The notes below the pieces were generated by a model, which was given only the letters and a program-made list of their open reading frames with translations, was not told the origin of the DNA and made no database searches. From Gimesia benthica (GTDB taxonomy: Bacteria > Planctomycetota > Planctomycetia > Planctomycetales > Planctomycetaceae): a DNA stretch of 64,000 bases. Positions 37,778-46,822 of this stretch are shown piece by piece (within the stretch, counting starts at the first letter, position 1; every line of letters begins with the position of its first letter). The position numbers and the translations under genes are program-made. Location of the stretch: positions 3,752,501 to 3,816,500 of the forward strand of contig NZ_CP043930.1 of NCBI RefSeq assembly GCF_009720525.1, given 5' to 3'.

Positions 37778-38137
37778 GTGTCAGACTGGGTTGAACCACT
37801 GGGAATGCGAATTCTCATCCGCAAAGATGAAAGTCGTCAGACGACCAAAGGGGGGATTGTGCTCCCCGACAAAGCGGAAATTCCAAACATCACCGGCCGG
37901 GTGGTGGAGATCAGCGTGCAGATTGCGCGGGACGATGATTTCCCGATCAAGAAGTACGACAAGGTCCTGTTTAACCCCAGTGAAGCGATCCCCGTCGATT
38001 TCGAACCGGACAACGTGCTCTACGTGGTGCCCATCGAAGATGTGGTGGCTGTCTTCCGTCGCGGCGATGCCAAAACCAACGAAATCCTCGAGGCCGAAGA
38101 GCAGGAATTCGAAGATCCCGACGACTGGGAAGAGTAA
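37778..38137 (+). CDS. GroES-like co-chaperonin with an acidic tail
   Basis: A 119-residue protein with a GTG start behind GGGAGA. It aligns with GroES: VEPLGMRILIRKDESRQTTKGGIVLPDKAE covers the first strand and mobile loop, KYDKVLFNPSEAIPVDF and VLYVVPIEDVVAVF the barrel. GroES is normally about 95-100 residues; here about 20 extra residues form a very acidic tail (LEAEEQEFEDPDDWEE). No groEL lies next to it. Planctomycetes often carry several groES/groEL copies, so this could serve a GroEL elsewhere or have its own role. Confidence 0.82.
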   Translation: MSDWVEPLGMRILIRKDESRQTTKGGIVLPDKAEIPNITGRVVEISVQIARDDDFPIKKYDKVLFNPSEAIPVDFEPDNVLYVVPIEDVVAVFRRGDAKTNEILEAEEQEFEDPDDWEE

Positions 38138-38174
38138 CCGGCTGTTGTGATCATACCGGCTTGAAGTTGAAGCT

Positions 38175-39271
38175 TCAGGCCGGATCGGGAGTTTTCAGTT
38201 CTTCCACCAGGCTGGTCCGCTGATAGGCTGCGGGCACTTCATCCAGGTTGCGCCAGGCGACCAGTTCCGCGACGATGCTGAGCGCAATTTCGGGGACCGT
38301 CTGTGAGCCGATGTCGAAGCCCAGCGGTGCGTGGACGCGGGCGAGGGCTTCGCGGGGCGTGCCCATGCGGATCAGGTCTTCGAAGATCAGTTTGACTTTG
38401 CGGCGGCTTCCGATCATGCCGATATAGCGGGCGGGTGACTGCGCCACGTAACCCAGGGCCTCTTCATCGTGGTTGTGTCCCCGTGTCACGATGATGATGA
38501 AGGTATCCCGACTGATGGGGAGGTCGGCCAGTGTGGTGTCGAAGGTGCCGACGATGAGCTGTTTCGCGGAGGGGAAACGTTCGGCGTTGCAGTATTCCTG
38601 GCGATCATCGACGGCGATGATTTCGAAATCGACATCGCTGGCCAGTTCGGCGACTTTCTGTCCCACATGACCACAGCCGATGACGATGAGCTGGCAGGTC
38701 TGGTGAAAGGTCAGATAGGCGATGCCCGCGTTGACGTACGGGCGGGGCCGATTCTGGATCGGTTTGAGGCCGGCCTGCAGTTGTGCGGGGGGCTGGGGAT
38801 TGCCCCGCGAAGCGACGATCTCAGCATCCGCGTTGATCAGGAAGCGATCGGTTGCGGCAATGCCTTCGGCGGATTCGGGGTTGAGGACAATCGCTTCGGT
38901 ACAGCCCTGGTCTGCGTCGAGTTGCTGCAGCATCGTGCGGAAGTATTGTAAGTCATCAGTATTGCGTACCGGATCGACGAGCACTTTCATGCGTCCGCCA
39001 CAGATCAGGCCGTCATCCCAGCCGTAATCGTTGTCGAGCTGGAAAGTCATGATTTCCGGGGCATCCGAGTCGAGTACGCGGAGTGCACGGCGTTTGACTT
39101 CGGCTTCCACACAACCGCCCCGAGCGTTCCTACCTGGGAACCATCGCTGAAAATCAGCATGGCGGCCCCGGGCTTTTGCGGGGTTGAGCCCCGGGTTTCT
39201 ACCAGGCAGGTGTAGCAGACGGGTTTCTGCTGCTGGACGGCCTGTTCGAGTTCGAGTAATAGCTCACGCAT
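38175..39271 (-). pseudogene. xdhC: XdhC/CoxF-family protein, frameshifted
   Basis: The N-terminal frame (from the ATG at 39271) reads LVETRGSTPQKPGAAMLIF and SDGSQVGTLG, then shifts; the C-terminal frame resumes at VEAEVKRRALRVLD and DGLICGGRMKVLVDP. The expected joint is GTLGGGCVEAEV. The plus strand has CCCC at 39118-39121; a fifth C would restore the frame. The C-terminal Rossmann part (VIGCGHVGQKVAEL; GHNHDEEALGYVAQSPARYIGMIGSRRK) is intact. XdhC inserts the sulfurated molybdenum cofactor into xanthine-dehydrogenase-type enzymes. None of these are in the window. It lies 19 bases behind eboE. Confidence 0.85.
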
Positions 39272-39290
39272 GATAGTTGACTTCAGTTGA

Positions 39291-40457
39291 TTAAAGCGAA
39301 TCAATCAGTTTGCGGGCGGCCTGCAGTTCGCGCGTCAATCCGTCGACCAGTGATGGTTTCTGATCGCCGGGCAGGACTTCCCAGGTATAGGTTTCCACTT
39401 CGAGGTGCGGCGCGTAGTCGAGTTCCTTGACCGTGGCCAGTGCCTGTCTCAGTTCGCGGTGTGTGGTTCCCAGCGGGCCCAGGGTCTGCGCGTCGACGGG
39501 CACGTGGAAGTGCACCCGCAGGCGTTCGGTCTCCTGCAGACGGGGATGCGGATCGAGCAGGAAGTCCCGGTCGAGGTCGGGGATGCGGTACAGGTCGCCG
39601 TTCTTGAGGTTGCCGATGGTCTGGTGCAGGTAGCGGGGCTCGGCGTAGTCTGCGAGCTGCGTGCGACCTGCTTCGTTATTCCAGGGATCGACGAGTTCGA
39701 TGGCGTTGGAAATATGAATTTTGTTGATGCGGATTTCCGCGTGGGTGATCTGCCGGATCGAACCGGGGATGTCTTCGAATTCGACCGCCTGGTGACAGAT
39801 ATCATAGCAGGCCCCTATGAATTCGCGGACCACGCCCAGCAGCTGTTTGTCGGCGGCCCGTTCGTAGAGCCGTTCGAAATAGACGATCAGCTCGTGGGTG
39901 AATTCAATCACGCAGAACGGTTCGGGTTCGATGGCCAGGCGAATGGTGCGTCCGGTTTCGTCCTGCAGCTGTTTCAGAAAGACGGCCGTCTCAATCAGCT
40001 GGTCGACGCATTGCTGACTGAAGTCGCGGGGATGCTCGAAGCCTTTGAAGCCCAGGGGGACCGTGGAGATGCTGCCTTCGACTCCCTCGGGCAGCAGTGC
40101 CGCCAGGACGCGGGCGCAGCCTTTGGTGTATTCCAGCCGTTCGGGCTCTGTCCAGTCGGGGAGGTAGACATTCTCTTTGACGCGTTCGCTGTGAAAATTG
40201 CCGTAGGGGAACGCATTGAGCGTGTAGCAGGTCAGGTTGCGCTGCTGCAGCTGTTCGGCGAAGCGGTCGATGCCTTCTGGCTCTGAGAGGATTTCCTCAA
40301 TCACCGGTTGTGCCAGCCAGAGACCGGCGGCCAGTGGTGATCCCAGCTGCTCTTGAATCGGCAGGGTAAATTCATCGAGTTTCTGCAGAATCTCCGCGGT
40401 TGTCAGGCCGGGATGCACGTTCGTGCAATAACTCAAAGGGAGCGAATTTAACGTCAT
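39291..40457 (-). CDS. eboE: EboE-type metabolite traffic protein
   Basis: A 388-residue TIM-barrel protein of the xylose-isomerase-like class, starting at an ATG with GAGGACGG upstream. Diagnostic strings are LSYCTNVHPGLTTAEILQ at the N-terminus, TLNAFPYGNFHSERVKENVY, and AIEPEPFCVIEFT. These match EboE from the ebo cluster, which in cyanobacteria and other bacteria moves precursor metabolites (for example scytonemin monomers) to the periplasm. The other ebo genes (eboA-D, eboF) are not next to it in this window. It is co-directional with xdhC. Confidence 0.88.
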   Translation of the reverse strand: MTLNSLPLSYCTNVHPGLTTAEILQKLDEFTLPIQEQLGSPLAAGLWLAQPVIEEILSEPEGIDRFAEQLQQRNLTCYTLNAFPYGNFHSERVKENVYLPDWTEPERLEYTKGCARVLAALLPEGVEGSISTVPLGFKGFEHPRDFSQQCVDQLIETAVFLKQLQDETGRTIRLAIEPEPFCVIEFTHELIVYFERLYERAADKQLLGVVREFIGACYDICHQAVEFEDIPGSIRQITHAEIRINKIHISNAIELVDPWNNEAGRTQLADYAEPRYLHQTIGNLKNGDLYRIPDLDRDFLLDPHPRLQETERLRVHFHVPVDAQTLGPLGTTHRELRQALATVKELDYAPHLEVETYTWEVLPGDQKPSLVDGLTRELQAARKLIDSL

Positions 40458-40805
40458 GGACCGTCCTCGGCGGGTTCAGGGGACTGGCAGGAGGCGAGAA
40501 ACCAGGTCAGAAAATCAGTCGGAAAACACTATCTTATCATAACCAGGCCACTGTGGGCGACTACCTGCTAAAATAAATTACGGCAGGGAATGCGGTTCCG
40601 AAATGCAATTTTCATTCGGGAACAGCTTGTGTTCACTGCCGGGTTTAGCGACGATAACCGTTAGAATCGTGCAGCGAAACAGTTAAAAAGCGGGTTTCTC
40701 CCAAACTCTGAGAGAAACTTTGTGTTACGCTGTGTGTTTAATACACGTGGGGCAACTGGCCTCATAGAGGGGAGCCTGAAGTCAGCTGTGGTTACTACTG
40801 AGATC
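40458..40805. other. Divergent intergenic region, no gene seen
   Basis: A 348-bp gap between eboE and the sigma factor gene. It should carry both promoters. AGAGGGGAG near 40764-40772 may be a ribosome binding site for a GTG start at 40788. No repeat or hairpin was noted. Confidence 0.4.
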
Positions 40806-41405
40806 ATGAATTCACCATACTTACGGGACCCTGACGTACAGCTGATGCTGCGCGCCAAGGCCGGCGATGAAGGTGCGTTCACTGAGCTGGTAGCAGCATA
40901 CCAGGACCGCATCGTCGGCATATTTTGCCATTTGCTGGGCAATCAGGAGGCAGCAGAAGATCTGGCGCAGGAAGTGTTTCTGCGGATCTATCGATCACGC
41001 GACAAGTATGAGCCGAAGGCGAAATTTTCGACCTGGCTGTTTCGCATCGCCAACAATCTGGCCAGCAACTCCCGCCGCAACAAGGGACGCCGCAGAGAGG
41101 TGGCCCTCAATCCCCAGGATTCCGGCCCGCTGGGAATGCGTCCGGAAGAGCAGCTGTTAATGGAAAAATCCGGGATGATGCCCTCGCGTCAAATCGGACT
41201 CAAAGAGACCCAGGCGGTGGTCCGCCAGGCACTGGAAACATTGAACGAACGACAACAGATGGCAGTGCTGTTACACAAATTTGAAGGGATGAGTTACGCC
41301 GACATCGGGGCCGCGATGAAGCTGTCCGAGGCGGCGGTGAAATCATTACTGTCACGTGCCCGCGAAAACTTACGGGTGCAACTGGAAAAACATATCAACG
41401 GTTGA
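40806..41405 (+). CDS. ECF-type RNA polymerase sigma factor
   Basis: A 199-residue sigma-70 family protein. I use the ATG at 40806; GTG codons at 40788 or 40722 could extend it. Region 2 covers DEGAFTELVAAYQDRIVGIFCHLLGN, EDLAQEVFLRIYR and FSTWLFRIANNLASNSRR. A linker of about 45 residues follows. Region 4 is LNERQQMAVLLHKFEGMSYADIGAAMKLSEAAVKSLLSRARENL. It opens a three-gene operon with an anti-sigma-like protein (8 bases on) and a third protein. This group of ECF factors is common in Planctomycetota. Confidence 0.93.
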   Translation: MNSPYLRDPDVQLMLRAKAGDEGAFTELVAAYQDRIVGIFCHLLGNQEAAEDLAQEVFLRIYRSRDKYEPKAKFSTWLFRIANNLASNSRRNKGRRREVALNPQDSGPLGMRPEEQLLMEKSGMMPSRQIGLKETQAVVRQALETLNERQQMAVLLHKFEGMSYADIGAAMKLSEAAVKSLLSRARENLRVQLEKHING

Positions 41406-41413
41406 GACGTGCG

Positions 41414-41935
41414 ATGAGCAAAGACATCACAGAACAGGAACTCGAGAAACTGGTAGCTTACCTCGATGGCGAGGTCAGCGAGCAGGAAGCGATCGAAGTC
41501 GAGCAGGCGCTCTCGAACGATGAGTCCACTCGTGCGCGCGTCGATGGGCTGGAGCGCGCCTGGGAAATGCTGGATCGTCTGCCGATCTCCAGGGCGTCTG
41601 AAGAATTCACCGACAAAACCCTCTCGAGCATCCGCACCGTTCAACTGGAAGTCCAGGCCGCTGAGGATCAGCAGCCATCCGGTTTCGGCATGACGAAAAA
41701 GACACGGGCACAACTCCGCAAAGCCGCGATCTCGGCCGGCTGGATCGCGGGGCTGGCCTGTTCGATTTTCCTGGGATATCTGATTACCAATCAGTGGGTG
41801 CCGGACGAATCCGATCCGCTGATCAGGGAGCTCTCGTTTATTGAGAATCTGGACACTTACTCGGAAGTGCAGAGTCTGGAATTCCTGGAAGAACTTAAAA
41901 AGTCGGGGACCTTCGATGAAACCGCGCAGCAGTAA
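41414..41935 (+). CDS. Anti-sigma-factor-like membrane protein lacking zinc ligands
   Basis: A 173-residue protein. The cytosolic part has the ordinary anti-sigma N-terminal form (EKLVAYLDGEVSEQEAIEVEQAL...RVDGLERAWEMLDRLP) but contains no HxxxCxxC motif. A single transmembrane helix lies near residues 105-125 (AAISAGWIAGLACSIFLGYLI). A short extracytoplasmic tail follows. The position directly after the sigma gene supports an inhibitory role. The start of the next gene lies 20 bases inside its 3' end. Confidence 0.78.
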   Translation: MSKDITEQELEKLVAYLDGEVSEQEAIEVEQALSNDESTRARVDGLERAWEMLDRLPISRASEEFTDKTLSSIRTVQLEVQAAEDQQPSGFGMTKKTRAQLRKAAISAGWIAGLACSIFLGYLITNQWVPDESDPLIRELSFIENLDTYSEVQSLEFLEELKKSGTFDETAQQ

Positions 41936-43283
41936 ACCGCAGGCAGGCAGCACCGTCACCGCCCGTTCCGGAGTTGACTCGGGAACAGGTCTGCTGACGA
42001 TGCGCGCCGGCGGACTGGCGCTGGCCCTGCTCTGCGCAGGGATGCTGCTGCTGGGGGCGGCGGGATCGGAAGAGACGGAGCAGGACAATCGCAAAAAAAT
42101 CGAGTCGATGTCTCCTGCAGAACGCGCGCAGCTCAAACGCAACTACGAGAAGTTCCAGAAACTGTCTCCCGAGGAAAAAGCCCGCTACCGCAAAATTCAT
42201 GAAGCCATCAAGGATCGCCCCGAGCTCAACCGCGTGATGCGGTGTTACGAGGACTGGGTCCGTACCCTCTCTCCCTGGGAACAGGAAGACCTGCGGAAAG
42301 CGGAGACCCCGGAAGAACGCATGGCCCTTATCCGCAAGTTCCGCGCGGAGCATCAGAACAGCTCGCGCTGGCAACGCTATCGCAATTATTTTGAAGTCGT
42401 CAAGATCCTGAAAATCGACAGCCGGGATCCGGTGATGCGGGCCCTGTTCCGTATTCAGCCCCCTTCCCCCGAGCTGTTCGCAGAGATGATCAGCACTCTC
42501 GAAAAGAGTCTGCCGGTACCGGTGAAATATCCGAAATCCAAAACAGAGTTAACGGAATTTCAACGTTCGCTGGCCGTGCTCCAGACCGCGACACAGGTCA
42601 AACGTCAGGAGAAGGGAAAAGCAGAAGAACTTGACGCTGACTGGCCTGGAGAGGAAGTCGTCACAAAGGTGTTCGCGCTCTTCGAGGAAAATCAGTATCG
42701 CCCCATACGGGATTCCGGTGACATGCGGGGTGGCCCCGACAACCGCCGCGGGGACCTGTTCAATGGCCCCGACCTGAAAATGATTCGACCGGATCGCCAG
42801 CGGAGTGTGGTAAAATTTGTACTGGCAAAAGGCCTGTTGAACCAGTGGATCATGACAGTTCGCGATGAACTGGATCAGCTGACGGTGCCGGAAGATCAGT
42901 TGCAGAAGTTCTTCGAAACATTAAGCAGTAAAGACAAAGACGAGCTGCTCAAGCATCCTCCTGAAGAACTTCAGGAACGGCTGAAATTCATGTACCTCAG
43001 GGATCATATGACGAAGGATGTCCGCCGGAGCCTGAGTGAGAATACCCGGGAGACAATGCAGGTCATCACCAGGATGGCTGCTGGCGCAGATCCGGGCCGC
43101 GTGATCGAAGGCCCATTCCGTCAACGCAATGGCGGAACGCGCGGCGGTCGCTTTCTGAATCCCAATGGTCGCCGACCGAATGGTCCCGGCGGGCGGGGAG
43201 AGCGCAATCGGGAGGATGAGCCGGAGGACCGGAAACCGGGAGCCGAGCGTCCACGTCCCCGCGATCGCCAGCCTGATGCTTGA
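41916..43283 (+). CDS. Third protein of the sigma operon, membrane-anchored and charged
   Basis: A 455-residue protein from the ATG at 41916 (GGGGA 6 bases upstream), which overlaps the anti-sigma gene. A signal or anchor spans residues about 30-50 (GGLALALLCAGMLLLGAAG). Long charged helices follow with repeats such as MSPAERAQLKRNYEKFQKL and LSPEEKARYRKIHEAI, resembling DUF3106-type segments. The C-terminal 60 residues are low-complexity Gly/Arg/Pro/Asn. It may sense envelope stress and feed it to the sigma/anti-sigma pair, by analogy with heavy-metal-sensing ZraP/CnrX-like helical proteins; that is speculative. Confidence 0.7.
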   Translation: MKPRSSKPQAGSTVTARSGVDSGTGLLTMRAGGLALALLCAGMLLLGAAGSEETEQDNRKKIESMSPAERAQLKRNYEKFQKLSPEEKARYRKIHEAIKDRPELNRVMRCYEDWVRTLSPWEQEDLRKAETPEERMALIRKFRAEHQNSSRWQRYRNYFEVVKILKIDSRDPVMRALFRIQPPSPELFAEMISTLEKSLPVPVKYPKSKTELTEFQRSLAVLQTATQVKRQEKGKAEELDADWPGEEVVTKVFALFEENQYRPIRDSGDMRGGPDNRRGDLFNGPDLKMIRPDRQRSVVKFVLAKGLLNQWIMTVRDELDQLTVPEDQLQKFFETLSSKDKDELLKHPPEELQERLKFMYLRDHMTKDVRRSLSENTRETMQVITRMAAGADPGRVIEGPFRQRNGGTRGGRFLNPNGRRPNGPGGRGERNREDEPEDRKPGAERPRPRDRQPDA

Positions 43284-43412
43284 AAAACGGCTGCTGATCC
43301 TGTCTGATAGATTCTGAAACTGAATCAGGATTTTCGAACTCATCCGGTACGTCTGGTGCATTTCTGGTGCTGACCTTCTGCCGGAGACTTTCACAGAGAC
43401 AGGAGTATTTTC

Positions 43413-44147
43413 ATGTTGCGTTCCCTCCTTATCACCAGCCTGGCTTGTGGGCTGCTGCCGATTTTCGGCGCGTGCCTGACCGCGGTCGAGGCCAAAGAGC
43501 CGGCTCCACTGAAGACATTTGAGAAAGATCAGATCCCGCAGAGCATACAGGGGCTGCCTTTACTGTTTCACGAGAACTTCCAGTCGGGCAGTTCCGATCA
43601 CTGGCTGCCTACAGACGACAAAGCCTGGAAGATGATCAAGCAGGGGGACAACCATGTCTTCAGCCTGTTCAAGAAACGCAGCAAGTTCGAACCGCCGGTC
43701 CGTTCGCCTTACAACCGGGCACTGCTGAAAGGCATCAAGGTCAGCGATTTCGTCTTTGACGTCAAGCTGCAGTCGACCATTCCCGATTACGGACACCGGG
43801 ACCTCTGCCTGTTCTTCGATTACCAGGACGATGCCCATTTCTATTACGTGCATCTCGGTAAGAAGACCGACGACCACGCCAACCAGATCTTCATTGTCAA
43901 CGACAAGCCCCGCACCAAGATCTCAACCAAAACGACGCCGGGGACCGACTGGGACGACGAATGGCATCACGCCCGCATCGTCCGCGATACCAAAACGGGT
44001 TCGATCAAAGTCTATTTCGACAACATGGAAGAACCAGTGATGACAGCGACCGACAAGACCTTCCTGACCGGACAGGTGGGCATCGGTTCGTTCGACGATA
44101 CCGGCAACTTTGATGAAATCCTGCTGTTCGGCAACAAAGCGAAGTAG
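43413..44147 (+). CDS. Exported lectin-fold (DUF1080-like) protein
   Basis: A 244-residue protein with AGGAG before the ATG and a signal peptide at residues 1-27. The mature part has the concanavalin-A-like jelly-roll pattern of the planctomycete DUF1080/laminin-G group: LLFHENFQSGSSDHWLPTDD, DFVFDVKLQST, LCLFFDYQDDAHFYYVHLG and ending GQVGIGSFDDTGNFDEILLF. Such domains bind or cleave glycans outside the cell. No catalytic pair of acids can be assigned safely. Confidence 0.75.
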   Translation: MLRSLLITSLACGLLPIFGACLTAVEAKEPAPLKTFEKDQIPQSIQGLPLLFHENFQSGSSDHWLPTDDKAWKMIKQGDNHVFSLFKKRSKFEPPVRSPYNRALLKGIKVSDFVFDVKLQSTIPDYGHRDLCLFFDYQDDAHFYYVHLGKKTDDHANQIFIVNDKPRTKISTKTTPGTDWDDEWHHARIVRDTKTGSIKVYFDNMEEPVMTATDKTFLTGQVGIGSFDDTGNFDEILLFGNKAK

Positions 44148-44159
44148 GCACTTATTCCA

Positions 44160-44206
44160 GGCAGCGACGGTTCATTAACGCGGACCGACGCTGCCTTTCC
44201 TTTTTT
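44160..44206 (+). terminator. Rho-independent terminator
   Basis: GGCAGCG (44160-44166) pairs with CGCTGCC (44189-44195), with GGT/ACC pairing inside, followed by TTTCCTTTTTT. It separates the lectin-fold gene from the hydrolase gene that starts 16 bases later. Confidence 0.7.
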
Positions 44207-44221
44207 CGATCAGGTGTCCCG

Positions 44222-46585
44222 ATGAGATTCCCGTCCTCCCTGCTGGCTCTGTTATTGCTCGTTCCGTTTCCGTCCTTCGTGACTGCGCAGACACTGAACC
44301 TGCCCGATCCCCTGCCGGGAACGGCGCCGCTGAAACTGAGCATACCCCTCGACGAGCACATGGTGGCGGGCATCGATGCCTACGCACTGCGGGCACTGGC
44401 GGAGTCGCCTCAGCTGCGTCCACAAAAATGGAACTACGATTTCGCCAGTCATGCGGCGTTCATCGAAAGCATCAAAGACAATCGTGCGCGGTTCAAGAAA
44501 ATTATCGGTGCCGTTGATCCGCGTGTGAGTGGTCCCGGTTTTGAACTGCTGAGCACAACCGAAAAAGCATCAGTCATCGCCGAATGTCCTGAGTTCAAAG
44601 TACACGCCGTGCACTGGCGGGTTCTGGACGGGATGACCGCAGCCGGGCTGCTGCTGCAACCCACGGGAGACATTCAGGCCCGCGTGGTCGCACTCCCTGA
44701 TGCGGACTGGACGCCGGAGATGTTTGTCGGACTGAAACCGGGTGTTCCGAAGTCGGCTCAGATTCCGCTGGCACTGGCGGCACGCGGCATTCAGGTCGTA
44801 ATTCCGACTTTAATCAGTCGCGATGCCGAACATTCCGGTCACTCTGAGGTCTTTTTTACCAACCAGCCGCATCGTGAGTTTATTTACCGTATGGCGTTCG
44901 AAATGGGACGGCATGTGATCGGTTATGAAGTGCAGAAGGTGCTGGCAGCCGTCGATCAGTTTGAGCGGCTCGACAAACAGGAAGGCCGCATCTTACCTGT
45001 CGGTGTGGTTGGAGTGGGTGAAGGTGGTCTACTGGCGCTGTTCAGCGGGGCTGCTGACTATCGGATTCAATCAACGTGGGTGGCCGGCTATTTTCAGCAG
45101 CGGGAACAGGTCTGGCAGGAGCCCATTTATCGTAATGTCTGGAGCCAGCTGACCGAATTCGGCGATGCGGAAATCGCGGCGATGATTGCGCCACGGTCCT
45201 GCGTGATCGAGGCATGTGCGGTGCCGGTTGTGAAAGGACCTCCTGCTCCCCAAAAGGGGCAGCGGGCTTCTGCGGCTCCCGGTGTGATTGAGATTGGGAA
45301 ACCAGAGTCTGTGAAAGCCGAATTTGAGCGGGCACTTCCCGTGTTCGAACAGCTGGGACTGCAACGTAACCTGTCGCTGGTCTTCTCAGTTGAGGGAACC
45401 GGATCGGCTGGCTCGGGGAAAGCGCTGGCTGATTTTCTGTTCGGCTTACGCATCCGGCAGAACAGGAAGATGATTCCCCCCGTCGTATTGAAGCCGACAA
45501 CTGACGCTATTCAGGTCGACGCCGCAGCCCGGCAGGAGCAGCAGTTCAATGAAATGAATGAATTCACACAGGAGTTACTTAATCGCTCGGCCCGTTATCG
45601 GGACGCAGAGTGGCAGCCGGGTAAATATACGTCGGTCGCGCTGTGGGAAAAGGATGCTGACCGACTGCGAAACGAAGTCTATGACGAACTGATCGGTCGC
45701 CTGCCGTCACCTGAGCAGGCGGTTCCGCTGAATGTGAAAACCCGCAAGGTGCTGGAAGAGGACCAGTATGTGGGTTACGAAGTGATGCTGGATGTGCAGC
45801 CTGACATCGTGGCGGGCGGGATTCTGTTGATTCCCCGTGATCTCAAGCCGGGTGAACGACGGCCTGTGGTCGTCTGTCAGCACGGACTGGAAGGGACGCC
45901 TATGGACACCATCCAGGCGGAAGACCGGGCGTATGCCGCATACAAAAACTTCAGCGCGCAATTAGTGAAACGGGGGCTCATTGTCTATGCCCCGCAGAAC
46001 CCGTATAAAGGCCGCGATCGGTTTCGAACACTACAGCGGAAATCGAACCCGCTGCAGCGGTCGCTTTACAGCTACATCATTCCCCAGCACGAACGAACGC
46101 TGGAGTGGCTCAGTGCGCTGCCGTTTGTGGATGAGCAGCGGATCGGATTTTACGGCCTGTCTTACGGGGGGAAGACCGCAGTGCGTGTGCCCCCCTTTGT
46201 GAAGCAGTACGTCTTCTCGATCTGTTCGGGAGACTTCAATGAATGGGTCCGCAAAAATGCCGACAGCGCGCATCGCTATAGTTACGTGTTTCATGGCGAG
46301 TATGAAATCTTCGAGTGGAACATGGGGCACGTGGCGAATTACGCGGAGCTCTCGTACCTGATGGCGCCGCGTCCGTTCATGGTGGAGCGGGGACACAATG
46401 ACGGAGTCGCCCCCGATGAATGGGTGGCCGCCGAATACGCGAAGGTCAGACGGTTCTATACGCAGATGGGTATCGGCGATCGAACGGAAATTGAATACTT
46501 CGATGGCCCGCATACCATCAATGGTCAGGGTACATTTGATTTCATTTTCCGTCATCTGGACTGGAAACAGATGCCCTCAAAGTGA
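44222..46585 (+). CDS. Exported two-lobed alpha/beta hydrolase (acetyl-xylan-esterase-like)
   Basis: A 787-residue protein with a signal peptide at residues 1-22. It looks like two hydrolase-type domains in tandem. In the first, the nucleophile elbow reads G-V-G-E267-G-G, with Glu where Ser is needed, so it is probably inactive. The second has FYGLS647YGG, an acid in VERGHNDGVAPDEW and a histidine in DGPHTING, a complete Ser-Asp-His set. PVVVCQHGLEGTPMD is its oxyanion strand. Deacetylation of polysaccharides or cleavage of similar esters is likely; planctomycete genomes contain many such proteins. Confidence 0.78.
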   Translation: MRFPSSLLALLLLVPFPSFVTAQTLNLPDPLPGTAPLKLSIPLDEHMVAGIDAYALRALAESPQLRPQKWNYDFASHAAFIESIKDNRARFKKIIGAVDPRVSGPGFELLSTTEKASVIAECPEFKVHAVHWRVLDGMTAAGLLLQPTGDIQARVVALPDADWTPEMFVGLKPGVPKSAQIPLALAARGIQVVIPTLISRDAEHSGHSEVFFTNQPHREFIYRMAFEMGRHVIGYEVQKVLAAVDQFERLDKQEGRILPVGVVGVGEGGLLALFSGAADYRIQSTWVAGYFQQREQVWQEPIYRNVWSQLTEFGDAEIAAMIAPRSCVIEACAVPVVKGPPAPQKGQRASAAPGVIEIGKPESVKAEFERALPVFEQLGLQRNLSLVFSVEGTGSAGSGKALADFLFGLRIRQNRKMIPPVVLKPTTDAIQVDAAARQEQQFNEMNEFTQELLNRSARYRDAEWQPGKYTSVALWEKDADRLRNEVYDELIGRLPSPEQAVPLNVKTRKVLEEDQYVGYEVMLDVQPDIVAGGILLIPRDLKPGERRPVVVCQHGLEGTPMDTIQAEDRAYAAYKNFSAQLVKRGLIVYAPQNPYKGRDRFRTLQRKSNPLQRSLYSYIIPQHERTLEWLSALPFVDEQRIGFYGLSYGGKTAVRVPPFVKQYVFSICSGDFNEWVRKNADSAHRYSYVFHGEYEIFEWNMGHVANYAELSYLMAPRPFMVERGHNDGVAPDEWVAAEYAKVRRFYTQMGIGDRTEIEYFDGPHTINGQGTFDFIFRHLDWKQMPSK

Positions 46586-46822
46586 TTTTGTCGCCTGATA
46601 CGGGGGGATTCCACAGGAAAAAAATCGTTCGTTCACATGCGAAATTACAGAATTATGTGTATATTATACTTGGTACCAAATCCGGGTGAATGAGGCGATG
46701 TGTACGGATGGGGCGTGCTCGGGTGTATATAATCTCCCCGGTTTGAGCACAAAACTGAGTCGATCCCCAGCCGCTTCACGTTGATCAGAGTCAGACTTTT
46801 CAATTCCAAACAGGCCTAAACA

